DNA of 64,000 nt, from positions 15,967,934 through 16,031,933 of the forward strand of contig NC_045138.2 in the NCBI RefSeq assembly GCF_008831285.2, read 5' to 3'. Position numbers and translations under genes: made by a program. The notes beneath the pieces were generated by a model that was given only the letters and a program-made list of their open reading frames with translations, ran no database searches and was not told where the DNA came from. Each line of letters begins with the position of its first letter. The stretch's first letter is position 1. This document shows, piece by piece, positions 1-11,177 of the stretch. This DNA comes from Nymphaea colorata. Taxonomy: Eukaryota > Streptophyta > Magnoliopsida > Nymphaeales > Nymphaeaceae.

Positions 1-876
1 ATCTATGGATGTCCCTCGTCTTCCCATTGTCAAATTTTTAACTTTTAGATCCAAAGCTTCTATTATGATGCCAATAAGAGTTGTGACCAGCTGGCCAGTC
101 GCTGTGCAAGAATTTCAAGTTGAAGAAATCAAGAATTTGATACTCCAAGCATATATCTTCACATCATCTTCTAAAGAATCTGCGCAACTTTAATTTACCA
201 AATTAAAGAAGAAGAAGAAGAAGAAGAAGAAGAAGAGCCCTACTATGATCTTTTCAAAAAATGTGAAAGCCAGGTATGAAAAAGCAGAAAACGGCTACAA
301 AGACTATGAGCTTTCTCAAGGCATCCATCTTCCTGCCAAGCCTCCATTGACAGTGGCTGAGAATTGTTTTACGTGTATAAACACTATCCAACCCATTTTG
401 CTAACTGTGAATGACAATATGAGAATACTTCATTTGAAATATTTCCCCAAATTTGGGGTTTTCCCACATGAAATTCTGTTCCTATTTTCTGCCATATCTA
501 TGAAGGAAATGAATCATCAAAGAGACGTATGCCTTACGACAACTATATTCTTCTCCCCAGAAAAGAAAAGACAATCAAATCTTACTCAAGGGCCACAAGA
601 ACTTGGGACCTATTCCCCAACAGCGGATCATGGGAGAAAAAGGCAAATTTCTTTCAGTGTCCATGGAATCAACTGGCTTGTTACTTGGAACAGAAGCTTC
701 GGCATAAAAATCTCCACTGTCAATCACCTCTATAAGTTACGCCCACTGTCAAACAACACACATTAGAAAACCCACTTGAAATTTTACCTTCTAGATATCC
801 GTTTGCATAGGTGTCCACCAGCTAAACAATACTTGAATAAGCCATTCCACGCTCATCTCTCAACCATCAAATCAGA
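1..876. other. Left-edge intergenic sequence / BCD1 downstream region
   Basis: No recognisable gene. Short open frames on the plus strand (longest about 173 codons, 245-766) have no family resemblance and no splice-supported continuation, so I do not call them. The part next to 876 should hold the 3' UTR of the minus-strand BCD1 gene. A GAA microsatellite lies at about 205-237. Confidence 0.6.
205..237 (+). repeat. (GAA)n microsatellite
   Basis: About ten uninterrupted GAA units, read directly in the sequence, downstream of the BCD1 stop. It is a simple repeat with no sign of a coding role. Confidence 0.95.
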
Positions 877-3800
877 TCAAGAATTAGCAATCTCCCCTTC
901 TTCCAAATCCTGACCCGCAACGTAAGCATCACTTGAAATAGAAAGATCACCTCTATATCTGCCTTCAGAGTCGAAGCTTGACATGTTTTGAAGCAGTTCA
1001 GTCCTCACAAAGTCTTCCTCATTAGAGAACCCACAGTCAGGGCCCTGAACATGACCAGCATCCGACCCATCAAGCAAGTTGAAACAAGATGTTGGCAAGA
1101 CATCCTCAAAGTCAAAATTAGTGTCTCTGTCAACTCCTAAATCTTGTATGTCTGCTGGAAAATAGTCAAAACATTCTTTTTCCTTACGATCAAATGTGTC
1201 ACTATGCGAATGTCCAGCCAAGAATGATTCACTGTCACCCTCTACAGTTAAAGTATCAGTGTGAGCAGACTCAGGGTTCGCACAGGTTACAGAACAAGAA
1301 CGAGATTCTTCAGCAGGAACATCATTTTTGTCTTCAACCTTCTCATTTGATGTAACACCAATGGAGCTAGGAAGACCACTTAAAGATTCAGCAGACCCGT
1401 TATCAGTATCTCGTTTTGAAAAATCGCTAACACCAAATTTGTCGAAATGCAATGGGAGAACAACAAGGATGATGGGGAACTCTAACACGGTGATGCCTGC
1501 CAACTGTTTGCTCAGACTACAATTAATGTTCAACTCACGAAATGGTGATTCAGTACCCTGGAATAACAAAACGCAGAGTCCAAACAACAATTATAAAATC
1601 TTCATATTGGACTGATCAAATGAAACTGCAGGACATAGTTATCTTTCTTTTATTAGAATATGGTGGCAGTAATTAGGAAAATCGAAAAAAACTATCACCT
1701 TCACTTTTTCCCTTATAAAGAACTTGAGATTGTCCACTGACTCTTTCCGAAATGGCCTCAGCTTGCACTGTTTCTGAGTATTCCATGAACCATCAATTTT
1801 CAAATGATTTTCAACTAAGGACCGCAGGCTTTTATGCTCATCCACTCTGAAACATGAGGCAATAAACTGAAGTCATTTCAGAAAAAAAATGAGTTAAGAG
1901 ATATTAGCTGATATATGGTAGAAAAGCAAGGTAAGGAATTTCTACAGCAATGTGATAGGAAAATTATAGTGACAAGATAGTCTCTGTAGAAATAAAAACC
2001 AAGAAGGAAGACGGATAATCATTTCCTTTCTGTTTTCGCTTAACAGTCAAAACATGATCTTCACTCAAAAGTCAGAACATGATCTTTGTTGATACAATCA
2101 CATGCAAGAGGAAATAAGGCATAACATCTAATGGCAGGAGAAAGGTGAATTTTTTTTTTTTATCCATGAACTTCTTTGCACCTACCATCTCCCATAGAGG
2201 GTTTACCGTTTACAGATCAGCCTCAACCTTGCAGTAATTTTCTGGGTTCTAGGATTGGCCTTAAGAATAAAATATCATAAATATAATCATTCAGTGAACT
2301 TTAAAGTGGTTAATGGCCATTATCATAAGCAACATATGAAACTTATGATATTATCAAGATATATGGACATCTAAAAATACCATACCAAGACCACCACACT
2401 TCTGAACATTTTCGCTTTAGGTTTATAAATAAATTTCATTAAAAAAACTATATTGAAAACAACTGGGGTATTTCCTATGCAACAATTCAACGAAAATTCC
2501 CATGTAAGTTTCAAATGTCATACAGACACCAAAAAGGTGGTCAATTGTGTGGATTACTCAATAGAAGTTTCACTACCATACCAACATTGTCTGTATCAAG
2601 AGTGAAAGAGTCTGTGTGGTGTTGTTCCGGTCTCGTAGTGTTGGTTTTCCTGTTTTCCTCCTTGTATGGTTGGTTAGGTCAGGTTTGTTTATCATCCTTC
2701 CGGTGAGAATATCAGAATGCCTTCCAGAGGTTGGTCAGAGATCGAGAGGTCAAAGTGCAGTTCTCCAAGCGCCTCAAGGAGAAGTCTAACCATTGGCAGA
2801 ACCAACTCTATACTCTTCTTTTATACTCACTTGCTATAACAACTGTAGCATTGGTATTTTCTCACAATAAATATCTAAATTCAACTGATAGACAACACCA
2901 AGTGTGCAGATGCCTACAAAAAGACATCTCAAATACCAGCTCAACTGAAACCAGTCATAGACCACAAATATAAAAAGAACCTTACCCATGGTCAACAAGA
3001 ACGATATCTGTCGAATAGAAACCCCACTCAATGGTCCAAAAAATGACTTTCTTCCTGTATAAGGAAACGGAATGAAAAATTATAAGACATGCACCTTTTA
3101 TCAACTGAAGAAATTTACCTTTAAATAAAATAAAACACAAGCATCTTCACCATGCAAATATGCAACTACATACAGTACTACTGAGAGTCTCGGACATCAA
3201 GATAACCTTTTGTGGAAAACCATAAATATGGCACACATATTCCTAGAATAAGGTGCGTTTCACGCAGGACAGTTGCTCAACGAATTCAAGTTACAGACTT
3301 TATGGCATAAAATGCAGCTGGCATCATGATATTGGTGGCATGATACTGACAGCTAAACATGCAAATCCAACTGATTCATGTTAGCAAGAATAAAATCTGT
3401 TCGAACAACCGAAGGAACAAATAAATACAGGATCAGGAAACTATTTCAGGCCAAGCGAAGCACATGCAGAACTCCTGATATGCACAAAAAATGAACAGCA
3501 CAAGGTCGGAGAAACTACCAAGTTCCTGCACATCATGATACTAAAGTTAATATTTGCATATGATTCAGTATCCAAAGCTGAATACAATATGAAAATATCA
3601 TAGTCCAACTGTCCGAGGAAGAATCATGTCTTTATCATGGTTATCAAAATTTAAACTATTTAGCCTGGTAGCTACTAGGAGGACTAATCCAGATCAACAA
3701 CCCAGATAGCCCTGAAAATTGACAGTCTGCCAAGACTAATACTTGGGATGAGAAAAGAATTTTGTTGATTTCAATAAAATCAGCATTCACACTTCTCTAG

Positions 3801-4744
3801 AATATATTTTATGCATAGCGAATATACCGTGTTTTAAGGACACATTTTCATGAACTCTACATTTTAATTTTAAACAGATATAATATCTAGGTCCATGCTT
3901 GCCTGAAATTCCTCATACTTTCTTTACTTGTAGATTCATTACATGCATATTTGTTTAGGTTCAAAGCACATGAAGGAGAATTTATCAAACCGCTCGTTCG
4001 TATCTCCAACAGCTCTTTCAACGACATGTTACAAAGATTCTTAATTTGGTTTAAAGAAAAAAAATATCATAGCCCAAGCAGATTGCAGAAATCTTAAGCA
4101 AGAACAAGCAGACACCAACAAAAAAGTTACCCATAAACAAACGGCATGAAACGAAAGAAAGACTAACCAACGATTATAATAAGATCGATTCTTCTTTTTC
4201 ATGGTCATTCCGGCCGGCAGGAGCAAAACGTCGATCTTCCGAGTGCGAGCAACACGCCGTAGTTCCTTCGCCCTCAAAGACAATTTAAAACCAGCGCCTC
4301 CTATCAATCCTTGCCTCAACTTCCGAGCAGACTCCGCCACTCTCTTGGTCTCCTCCAGCAGATTGTAATCTTTCACAGCACAACAACCAGAAAATTAAAG
4401 AGAGAGAACAAATTGCTAATGGAAACTGACAACGTTGGTAGTGGAGACGGAAGCGGCGTTTGGGGAAAAGAACCTGAGATGAGGTGGGCATCGTTGAATT
4501 CGGAGATAGGGATGAAGTGGGTTCGGTCCCTCCTGCCATTACAGTTGGTCCTTTGCTTATGGGACTTGACGCAGGGGAGGCTGCAGGTGCGGAGAGAGCA
4601 ACCTGGGCATCGATATTTGAAGGGTTGCACACCACACTCTTCACAGAGAGATGGACGAGGCGGCGGTTGTTCTTCGGTTGCTGCTGCTGTTGGGTGTAAT
4701 GGCGACGGTGACAAAGTCACCTTGGGATTCTGGATTTCTTCCAT
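877..4744 (-). CDS. BCD1: BCD1-like zf-HIT box C/D snoRNP assembly protein
   Basis: Five exons (transcript order): 4744-4474, 4369-4168, 3054-2986, 1846-1699, 1557-877. All introns are GT-AG and phases agree, giving 456 codons plus stop. Exon 1 encodes the HIT zinc finger: Cys34, Cys37, Cys46, Cys49, Cys54, Cys58, His62 and Cys68 are all present (LCEEC...CPGC...CSLPCVKSHK). The BCD1 core follows (DYNLLEETKRVAESARKL, LLLPAGMTMKKKNRSYYNR, WTIEWGFYSTDIVLVDHG, LKFFIREKVK). Known BCD1/ZNHIT6 proteins act in the nucleus with RUVBL1/2, NOP58 and NUFIP to assemble box C/D snoRNPs. The last 150 or so residues are acidic, Ser/Asp-rich and probably disordered. I chose the Met at 4744 (MEE, as in other plant BCD1 proteins), but the frame stays open to Mets at 4771 and 4900. 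Family call is sure; exact start is not. Confidence 0.93.
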
Positions 4745-6729
4745 GAGAGAGGGGAGGTTTGTAGTGACCATGGGTTTAGGGCTTAAGAGGGCGGAGGTAG
4801 TGCTGCAAACGGATCGGACATGGTTAAATACCCGACATCTGACTAGAAATTCCACAGATTCGTGTCCTCGAAGCAAGATTACAACGCCTCGTTCACTCAT
4901 TGGGTCCTAAATTCGGGCTCATATTTGCTTGCTTTTAATGTTTGAATCATTCTCAATGTAGTGTTTTAGTTAATACTTTGTTTCAGTGAATGTGTTGTAA
5001 TTTCTTTTTTTTTCTCACCAGAAACTTTTCAAGAATCCAAGAAATTTGATCGATCTTCATGTGTTTACTTCGAGAGTGTCTCCTCAGTTCTAGCCGACAA
5101 TCTTTCCCTAGCAAGTGGTAAAAGGAGAATATAGAAAAACCCAAGATCAAATTTTTTGCCCAAGTTTTCCATGGCATTGTCCTTTTAAAGTTTAGTGGTA
5201 TCAGGACTCACTCTTGTGCTCAAAAGAAATATTTCAATATAAAAATTAGCTAGCTTCTCTAGAGACAAAAGACAGCTCCCAACAAGAGCTCCTTCATGTA
5301 AGATCTTCAAGTTGAAGAAGGTCATCCCGTAACTGAGGTGGAATCTTTTTGGATGATATGATAAAGGGTTTCTCAGGCTCACTTTTCCAACATTTATGGC
5401 TGGTTTGGCAAAGGGAACAGTATGTAACTATTTCATGAATCTGCCTAATTATTTTGAAATATTTGTGGAACAGTTACAAAGAGGTTTCATTGCCAAACGA
5501 AATATTAAGGAAAACATGGTTAGGTTGCCATTTCAAATACTATCAGCTAAAAGATGTATGAAGATGTATGACATTTTATTACCATTTTGATGTGGTATGG
5601 AATCTTCTTAAGTGCAATGTTTAATGGATCTTTTGCCATTTTATACTGTCCTCTCCAAATTCAACTCTCAATCTATTTTGGCATCAATAAAGCAGATCCC
5701 CGAATGAACTATTCAGATACTGCTTATTTTTGGCTCAGCATTGAATTGAGATACGGTGTTAAAAATACAAAATGATATTTAAATTTTTACATGTCATTTA
5801 ACTGTCGGGACAGCGTGAGAGATTCCTAATTCCTAATGCCCGAGTGAAAGGCTTAAGCCCCTCTTCTTCTCCCTGCCTTCAGGGTTCAGAGTTATGTCAT
5901 AAATTTGAATGTTGCACATGTCATCATTTGCAGTGAGTAGCACTCATAAGAATCAAATTAAAGAAGCATTGTCAATGTGGCACTTAGGTAGACCAGCTAT
6001 GCTATGCCATACCGGGCTACATGTCCTCTAATTGAAATGTTCATCAGAATGGGATATTTGCTGGATTCAATAAGGAAAATCCTACACCATATGCCTTGTC
6101 TGCATCTAACTTTATAAATGGGTCGGATACTTCTAATTCCAATCTGATTTCACATCCGTTTAGCTGGTTCTAATAAAAGAATCTGGTTCAATTTATTAGT
6201 CAAATTCTGATTCTCCTTGCAGTTTGATAGCTGCACCTGCCCAATATTCTGCTGGGAACCCAAAAAGATCCAAACCCAACTATAAATGCCATATCCTATT
6301 ATAGTTGTATCTAAATTCAGTTTTACAAACAAGACTCTGAAGTTAATCAAAGTTGTATCTCATTACATGAAGTTAAACTAGTCGAATTCGGTAAATGCTA
6401 TATCCAAACTCTAACCCGAACCTTTTGCAGCTCTAGATTGTCAATGGGATGTGAACTATCTTGCTGAATCCAACTACTCTAGTTTGGATTCTATTGAATT
6501 TGATTCGGGCCACTGTCATCCCCAAGTCAAATATGTAGTTGTTTAAGATAGTAAAACCCCACAGCTAGAACGCTCACTCGCAAAGTGTATCCAACTCATC
6601 AGCTTTTATAACAAGCAAGGGACAAAAAAAAATGAAGGTACCTCGAAGAGGCCAAAGTCCTCATCCCCACCCTTCCCCCTGTCTTCGTCCAAAACTGTTT
6701 CAGGGTCTAGAATAGGGAGTGTGACACAC

Positions 6730-6841
6730 ATCATTTAGAGGGTCATGCATTCACCGTTTGCAGTCAAGTGAAATAGCGGCCACAAATCATTTAGATGGTC
6801 ATGCATTCACCGTTTGCAGTCAAGTAAAATAGCGGCCACAA
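6730..6841 (+). repeat. 56-bp tandem duplication, two copies
   Basis: Copy 1 is 6730-6785 and copy 2 is 6786-6841. They abut exactly and differ at about two positions (TTAGAGGG/TTAGATGG and AAGTGAAA/AAGTAAAA). This is a recent local duplication in non-coding DNA. Confidence 0.95.
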
Positions 6842-9230
6842 AAGTCGAACTACCGGACTTTTGCTAATCTGGCCAACAAAGTAACATGGTAGCAAAAAAT
6901 GAAACTCGAACATTACCTGAAGGCCCTTGTTCTAACTCCTATCATGCCAAAGAGGCTTTAGCAGCGTAAAATCTCTTGTCGATCAGATGTTATGTAGACC
7001 TCTAGCTAAGACTATTGATCTTTTAAATTTCTCCTAAACCCAGTTTATACTTCAGATTTTACGTAAGTGTTTTTTTCTTAAACTTTTAGATATATAGAAT
7101 TTATTTTATCTCCGATGTTGACACAGTCCAGAAACCCAAAAAACAGGAGGAATTTGTGCTCTTCTGTGGCCGGTGGGTCTCACCCAGAAATTTATTCATA
7201 CGATGGGATTCATCAACATATCTTCTGTAACTCCCAAACAGACTGAATGATCATCATTATTTGTATAATTATATTGGATCGAAAGCAGGCTACCAAAGGC
7301 AGCGAAGAGGAGGTTGGACAGACATTGAATGGCATTTTAATTTGCTGCAACTCCGGCGCAACAAGGTCCACAAACAGTCACGTCTTCACCGTCCGGCAGA
7401 AAAAATCCACCTGCCAACTTTGCCTTTCGCTTTCCAAATGCCTCCCCTGAACCCTCTCCCCCAACCTGAGATTTCTGACTTTCTTTGTTCTTGATCAGGC
7501 CCAGACCCCATTGCAGAAGGTCAAGGAAGCTTTCCTTCTCCTCCGCATTTCTTCGCCAACAAAGAAGATCATCTTCTTTTTCCACACGCATCCAAGAGGC
7601 ATCCACAACGGGTGACAAGTCAACCCACGCATCATTTGACGGAAATGGATAGAGAGAATCGGCACATCTCGGCTGCAATGAATTGTCCGCTATCGGTTTT
7701 CTGAAAATCAATTTCTTATTTACTTTAAAAAAGGATTATTTATGTTCATTTTAGTAAATAATATCGTGAAGCGAGGAAAAACTGAGAAAATCAGTAGTTT
7801 TTAAGAGGAGCGGCACCATCATATGCCTTATCCGAGTCTTATTTTAGACTTTTGATTTCTTCATGTTCCAGTTCTGCTTAAGGAAACAAAATGTTTATTT
7901 TCAGAACAGAGTATTATTTCATGTCATTTTCGACATGGGTTTAGATCCCACCCAAATATATGTTTATTGCAAATTAAAACGCAGCTGTTTCTGATATGTC
8001 GTGTAGAAGAAACTCGCAAAAAAAATTGGAAAAAAGAAACGAAATGCTTACATTTTTTCAACTGACCTGCTTAACACGCAACTTGTTGGCTAGCATGCTT
8101 ATCCGCCTGTTGAAATTGAACTGAAGATAATCAGTGTAAGTTGTCCAATCAAATAGAGCAACAGCCTCACAATTGATACTTCAAATGTGTTTCTCAACAA
8201 AGAAACTGACAACTAAGACTTATCTTTTAGAGTTGGTACTTCTTATTGGATTGAATTATTGTGGTTCTTATGAGTTCTTATATTTAAGAATCCGTAACTT
8301 AACAGCAAAAAAAAAATTCATCTAATACATGATTTCCACTAAATAAACCATAGACCAGACATTCAAAAGCTTGAATTTGCAATCTTCTCTGAAATTTGGT
8401 AAGCTAATTGAGTTCATACTCGCGTATCAGGGACCCATGTGTGAGTGCACACATACCCACAGAACATTTCCTGCAAAATTGTGAGTGGGGTGTGTTTATT
8501 AAAGTGGGCATTCACAACGAAACTGAACCACGAGCTAAAGACACCACGTGAACCCATGTGACTCATTAAATGTCATTCCTCATGGGCGACAACCTTGAAG
8601 TTTCTACAAATTAGAACAAAAAAAAGGTATGATGACGCTTGACAAGTTTCAACTTTCAAATATCGCTACTTCAACAACTTCTTTACATTAATTTCAAAAA
8701 GCTGGAATATGACAACTTTAAAAATGCAAGCATAATCTGAATATAACGAGCCGAAGACGATGTATTTTTTCACAAACATCTTTGGGCTAGTCATGCTTGT
8801 AAATAATCAAAAACTGACATATCTTGCACACCTTGTGATATTATATGTGCTGATATTTCACGTAGATCCTTGTCAACCAGAACCAGACTGACTTTATGAT
8901 CTTATCTTCTCTTTTTTCGATATGTCTTGAGCAAAGGTTTTTCCTGTGGAGAAGATTTGTGATACAGTCTGTGGCTGGAAGCCCTTCCTGTAAGTCTCAA
9001 CAAACGGTTCCTGAAGCAACAGAAGAGGAAAGACCAATTGACCAGCAGATGCCACATCCTTTCATGCAGCAAGGTGATATATTAACAGGAGGCAGTTGGG
9101 TCCACTGCTTTTTTCTGGTTGGAAATAACCTTCTGCTTTTTTTTTCTGACCCAGAATGACTCGGATCCCACACGGAAGGGAGCTGATGCTGACTCATTTC
9201 CCAGGCTACAGTAACTCCCAATGGATAAGG

Positions 9231-9240
9231 ATATAAAATA
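9231..9240 (+). promoter_or_regulatory. TATA box of the J-protein gene
   Basis: ATATAAAATA lies about 145 bases before the J-protein ATG. With initiation about 30 bases downstream this leaves a 5' UTR near 110-120 nt, typical of a plant gene. No transcript evidence was available. Confidence 0.55.
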
Positions 9241-9376
9241 AAGGACCCACCATCCATGTGGCAGATCACAGGAACCAGAAAACCAATTATAAAAATCCTT
9301 GCACCTCTTCTCCGCAACCTCCATTCTTCACAAATCTTCCCATCTTTCTGCCTCTCTGTGTCTGTGAAGTTAGTTT

Positions 9377-9457
9377 ATGATCAATGCTAGCAGGATCATC
9401 TCATGCGGTAGCCAGTTTCAGCTGGCCAGTCTCAAGGAAGAACAGCAGCAGATCTAG
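9377..9457 (+). other. Overlapping upstream ORF of the J-protein gene
   Basis: An ATG seven bases before the main start opens a 26-codon frame (MINASRIISCGSQ...) in a different register. It runs through the main ATG and stops with TAG at 9455-9457. If transcription starts upstream, scanning ribosomes meet this ATG first, so it could lower translation of the J protein. Its context is TTTATGA (T at -3), which is weak, so leaky scanning is likely. Confidence 0.6.
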
Positions 9458-9809
9458 GCAGACGGTGCCAGCCGCATCTTGTTCAGCCACCGTTCCGCAG
9501 ACATCTGCGCGTCTCAATCCAGCTGCATCCTTGTATGATGTTCTTGGACTCTCATGCAAGGCATCAGCCGATGATATCAAGGCAGCTTACAGAAGACTGG
9601 CTAGGACTTACCACCCTGATGTCGTAGCCTCTGACGATAAGAATGAGTCCACCTCCCACTTCATGGCGATCCATTGTGCATACTCCACACTGTCTGATCC
9701 TGAACAAAGAGCTGAATACGATAGAAAATTGTCTGCAAAGCGAACACCTTTTCGCACAAGCATCTATGGCGGAAGCAGACGGACATGGGAGACAGATCAA
9801 TGTTGGTGA
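9384..9809 (+). CDS. Small chloroplast J-domain protein (DnaJ11-like)
   Basis: Single exon, 141 residues. Residues 1-45 are rich in Ser, Ala and Arg with few acidic residues, as in a chloroplast transit peptide. The J domain spans about 48-115: SLYDVLGL opening, helix II (ADDIKAAYRRLARTYHPDV) with the HPD motif that stimulates Hsp70 ATPase, then HFMAIHCAYSTLSDPEQRAEYDRKL. The tail is short and lacks the Gly/Phe and zinc-finger regions, so it is a type III (class C) J protein. The length and layout match Arabidopsis J11 (At4g36040) and its relatives, which are stromal and stress- or light-responsive. It should partner stromal Hsp70. The start is fixed by the transit peptide; a TATA box lies upstream. 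It converges on the thioredoxin gene. Confidence 0.9.
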   Translation: MLAGSSHAVASFSWPVSRKNSSRSRQTVPAASCSATVPQTSARLNPAASLYDVLGLSCKASADDIKAAYRRLARTYHPDVVASDDKNESTSHFMAIHCAYSTLSDPEQRAEYDRKLSAKRTPFRTSIYGGSRRTWETDQCW

Positions 9810-11177
9810 TTCCCATGCTCCAATCATTATATGAGCAATCTTCATATGTCTCCTACTGGGCAAGTTCATTAGAATAAAACCGACCTGGTTAAGCCCTAGA
9901 TAACGTATACATTAATTCGTATGTGGACTTTTCAGTAGAAAAAAATTGGTACTTTTATTTCGGTGTTTTACGATTCCTAAATGCATTGTCATTGTTGTCT
10001 TTCTTGTCAGTATCATAAACAGCCTTCCTTCATGAATGCATTGTAAATAGCAGTGTACAATTGGCCTTGGACAAAATGGAGAAGGTATACTTTTATACCT
10101 TACAGCACAGATGCATTATTAAGATCCTGTTATGTGGTTCCAAGGCAGCACTTCTGTGTGTGTGTGTGTATATGTGAAAGAGCGAGAGAGAGAGAGGGTC
10201 TTGTTTGTTAGATTTAGCACTAACAGTCAGACCTAAGAATTCAGAAGTGTTTAAATTAATCTCTTATCGAGCTAGCAGATCTTTTTACTGCTTAAATATG
10301 TAAACACACAAGTAGCGACTAAGTTTCCCGGTTTTACAACTCATGAACATCAGGATGCTTCAAAATATTCCCATGGATAAAGTTAAACTTGCCTTTAAGA
10401 CATAAAAGTAGTAATACAATCAGGGGCTCAGGTCCGGCGGTTCTCATTTCTACAATCGGGATTCAGCAAAGCGTGGGCTTATCACGATAAGTTACAGTAT
10501 CTTCCCTTGAAAACATTTTTCCTTTGATGCTTCATAGCTTATTCAATTACAACATGTTCATTATACATTACGTATATATCTAGACATACCTTTAAGAGTT
10601 TAAGGTGATCAATATCAGATGTTCACGTTTCCCCAAAAATCCTATGTGAGAAAACAATGTTTCTCGTCAGTTTGGTTCAATGAAAAGAAAGGGTAGTAAA
10701 TGAACTTTCTTAAAGCTTTTACAAGAGCACTTTCAGCAAAAAACACACGCAAGCAAGCAGGTTTTAGGAGACGCAAGAATGGTCTTATTGTGCATATCTT
10801 GTTTGTGTAGCATAAATAACAGATAATTGAGAGAAATAGAGTAATCTTCCACGCCTTCCATTATAACCAGCCAAAATTTATGGGATGCAATGCCAACCTA
10901 CAACCGGAGAGGACCAAGATCAAATGTCCAAGGACACGGAAGAAACACACAGGTTCATAAACAGAGGAAATTCACGTATATGATGCAAATCATAAAGAAT
11001 GACATGAGAAAATGGGTTCAAAAACAAAATCCAGGAAAATGTAACGATCATGTCTAAAGCCTATCGCTTGAGTGAAAAGAATTAAACAAAATTCTCTATT
11101 CTTAAAAGACCACAGAGTTCAACATTATTCAAAGATAGTTGGACAGGAACAGTTTCAAAAATCAAGAACATGTTTTC
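9810..11177. other. Convergent 3' spacer between J-protein and thioredoxin genes
   Basis: Non-coding. It must hold both 3' UTRs, since the two genes point toward each other. A short GT run followed by a GA run sits near 10157-10197. No other gene or structured element was seen. Confidence 0.7.

Larger units (their letters stand above)
4901..9376. other. Gene-poor intergenic region between BCD1 and the J-protein gene
   Basis: No gene supported. The left end should contain the BCD1 promoter (that gene is transcribed away to the left). A 124-codon minus-strand ORF at 7337-7711 resembles nothing I know. Around 6.1-6.5 kb the sequence has the worn, low-information look of an old repeat. A clear 56-bp tandem duplication sits at 6730-6841. 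The last 200 bases are the J-protein promoter and 5' UTR. Confidence 0.6.

Noticed and set aside
245-766. 173-codon plus-strand ORF near the left edge
   Set aside because: Amino-acid content looks random and no family resemblance or conserved motif is visible.
4311-4910. 199-codon plus-strand ORF opposite BCD1 exon 1
   Set aside because: It is the antisense shadow of the zinc-finger exon; BCD1 on the minus strand has clear family motifs and phase-consistent splicing.
7337-7711. 124-codon minus-strand ORF as a gene
   Set aside because: No recognised domain, starts inside an AT-rich stretch, no promoter or splice signals, and length is within chance expectation for the window.
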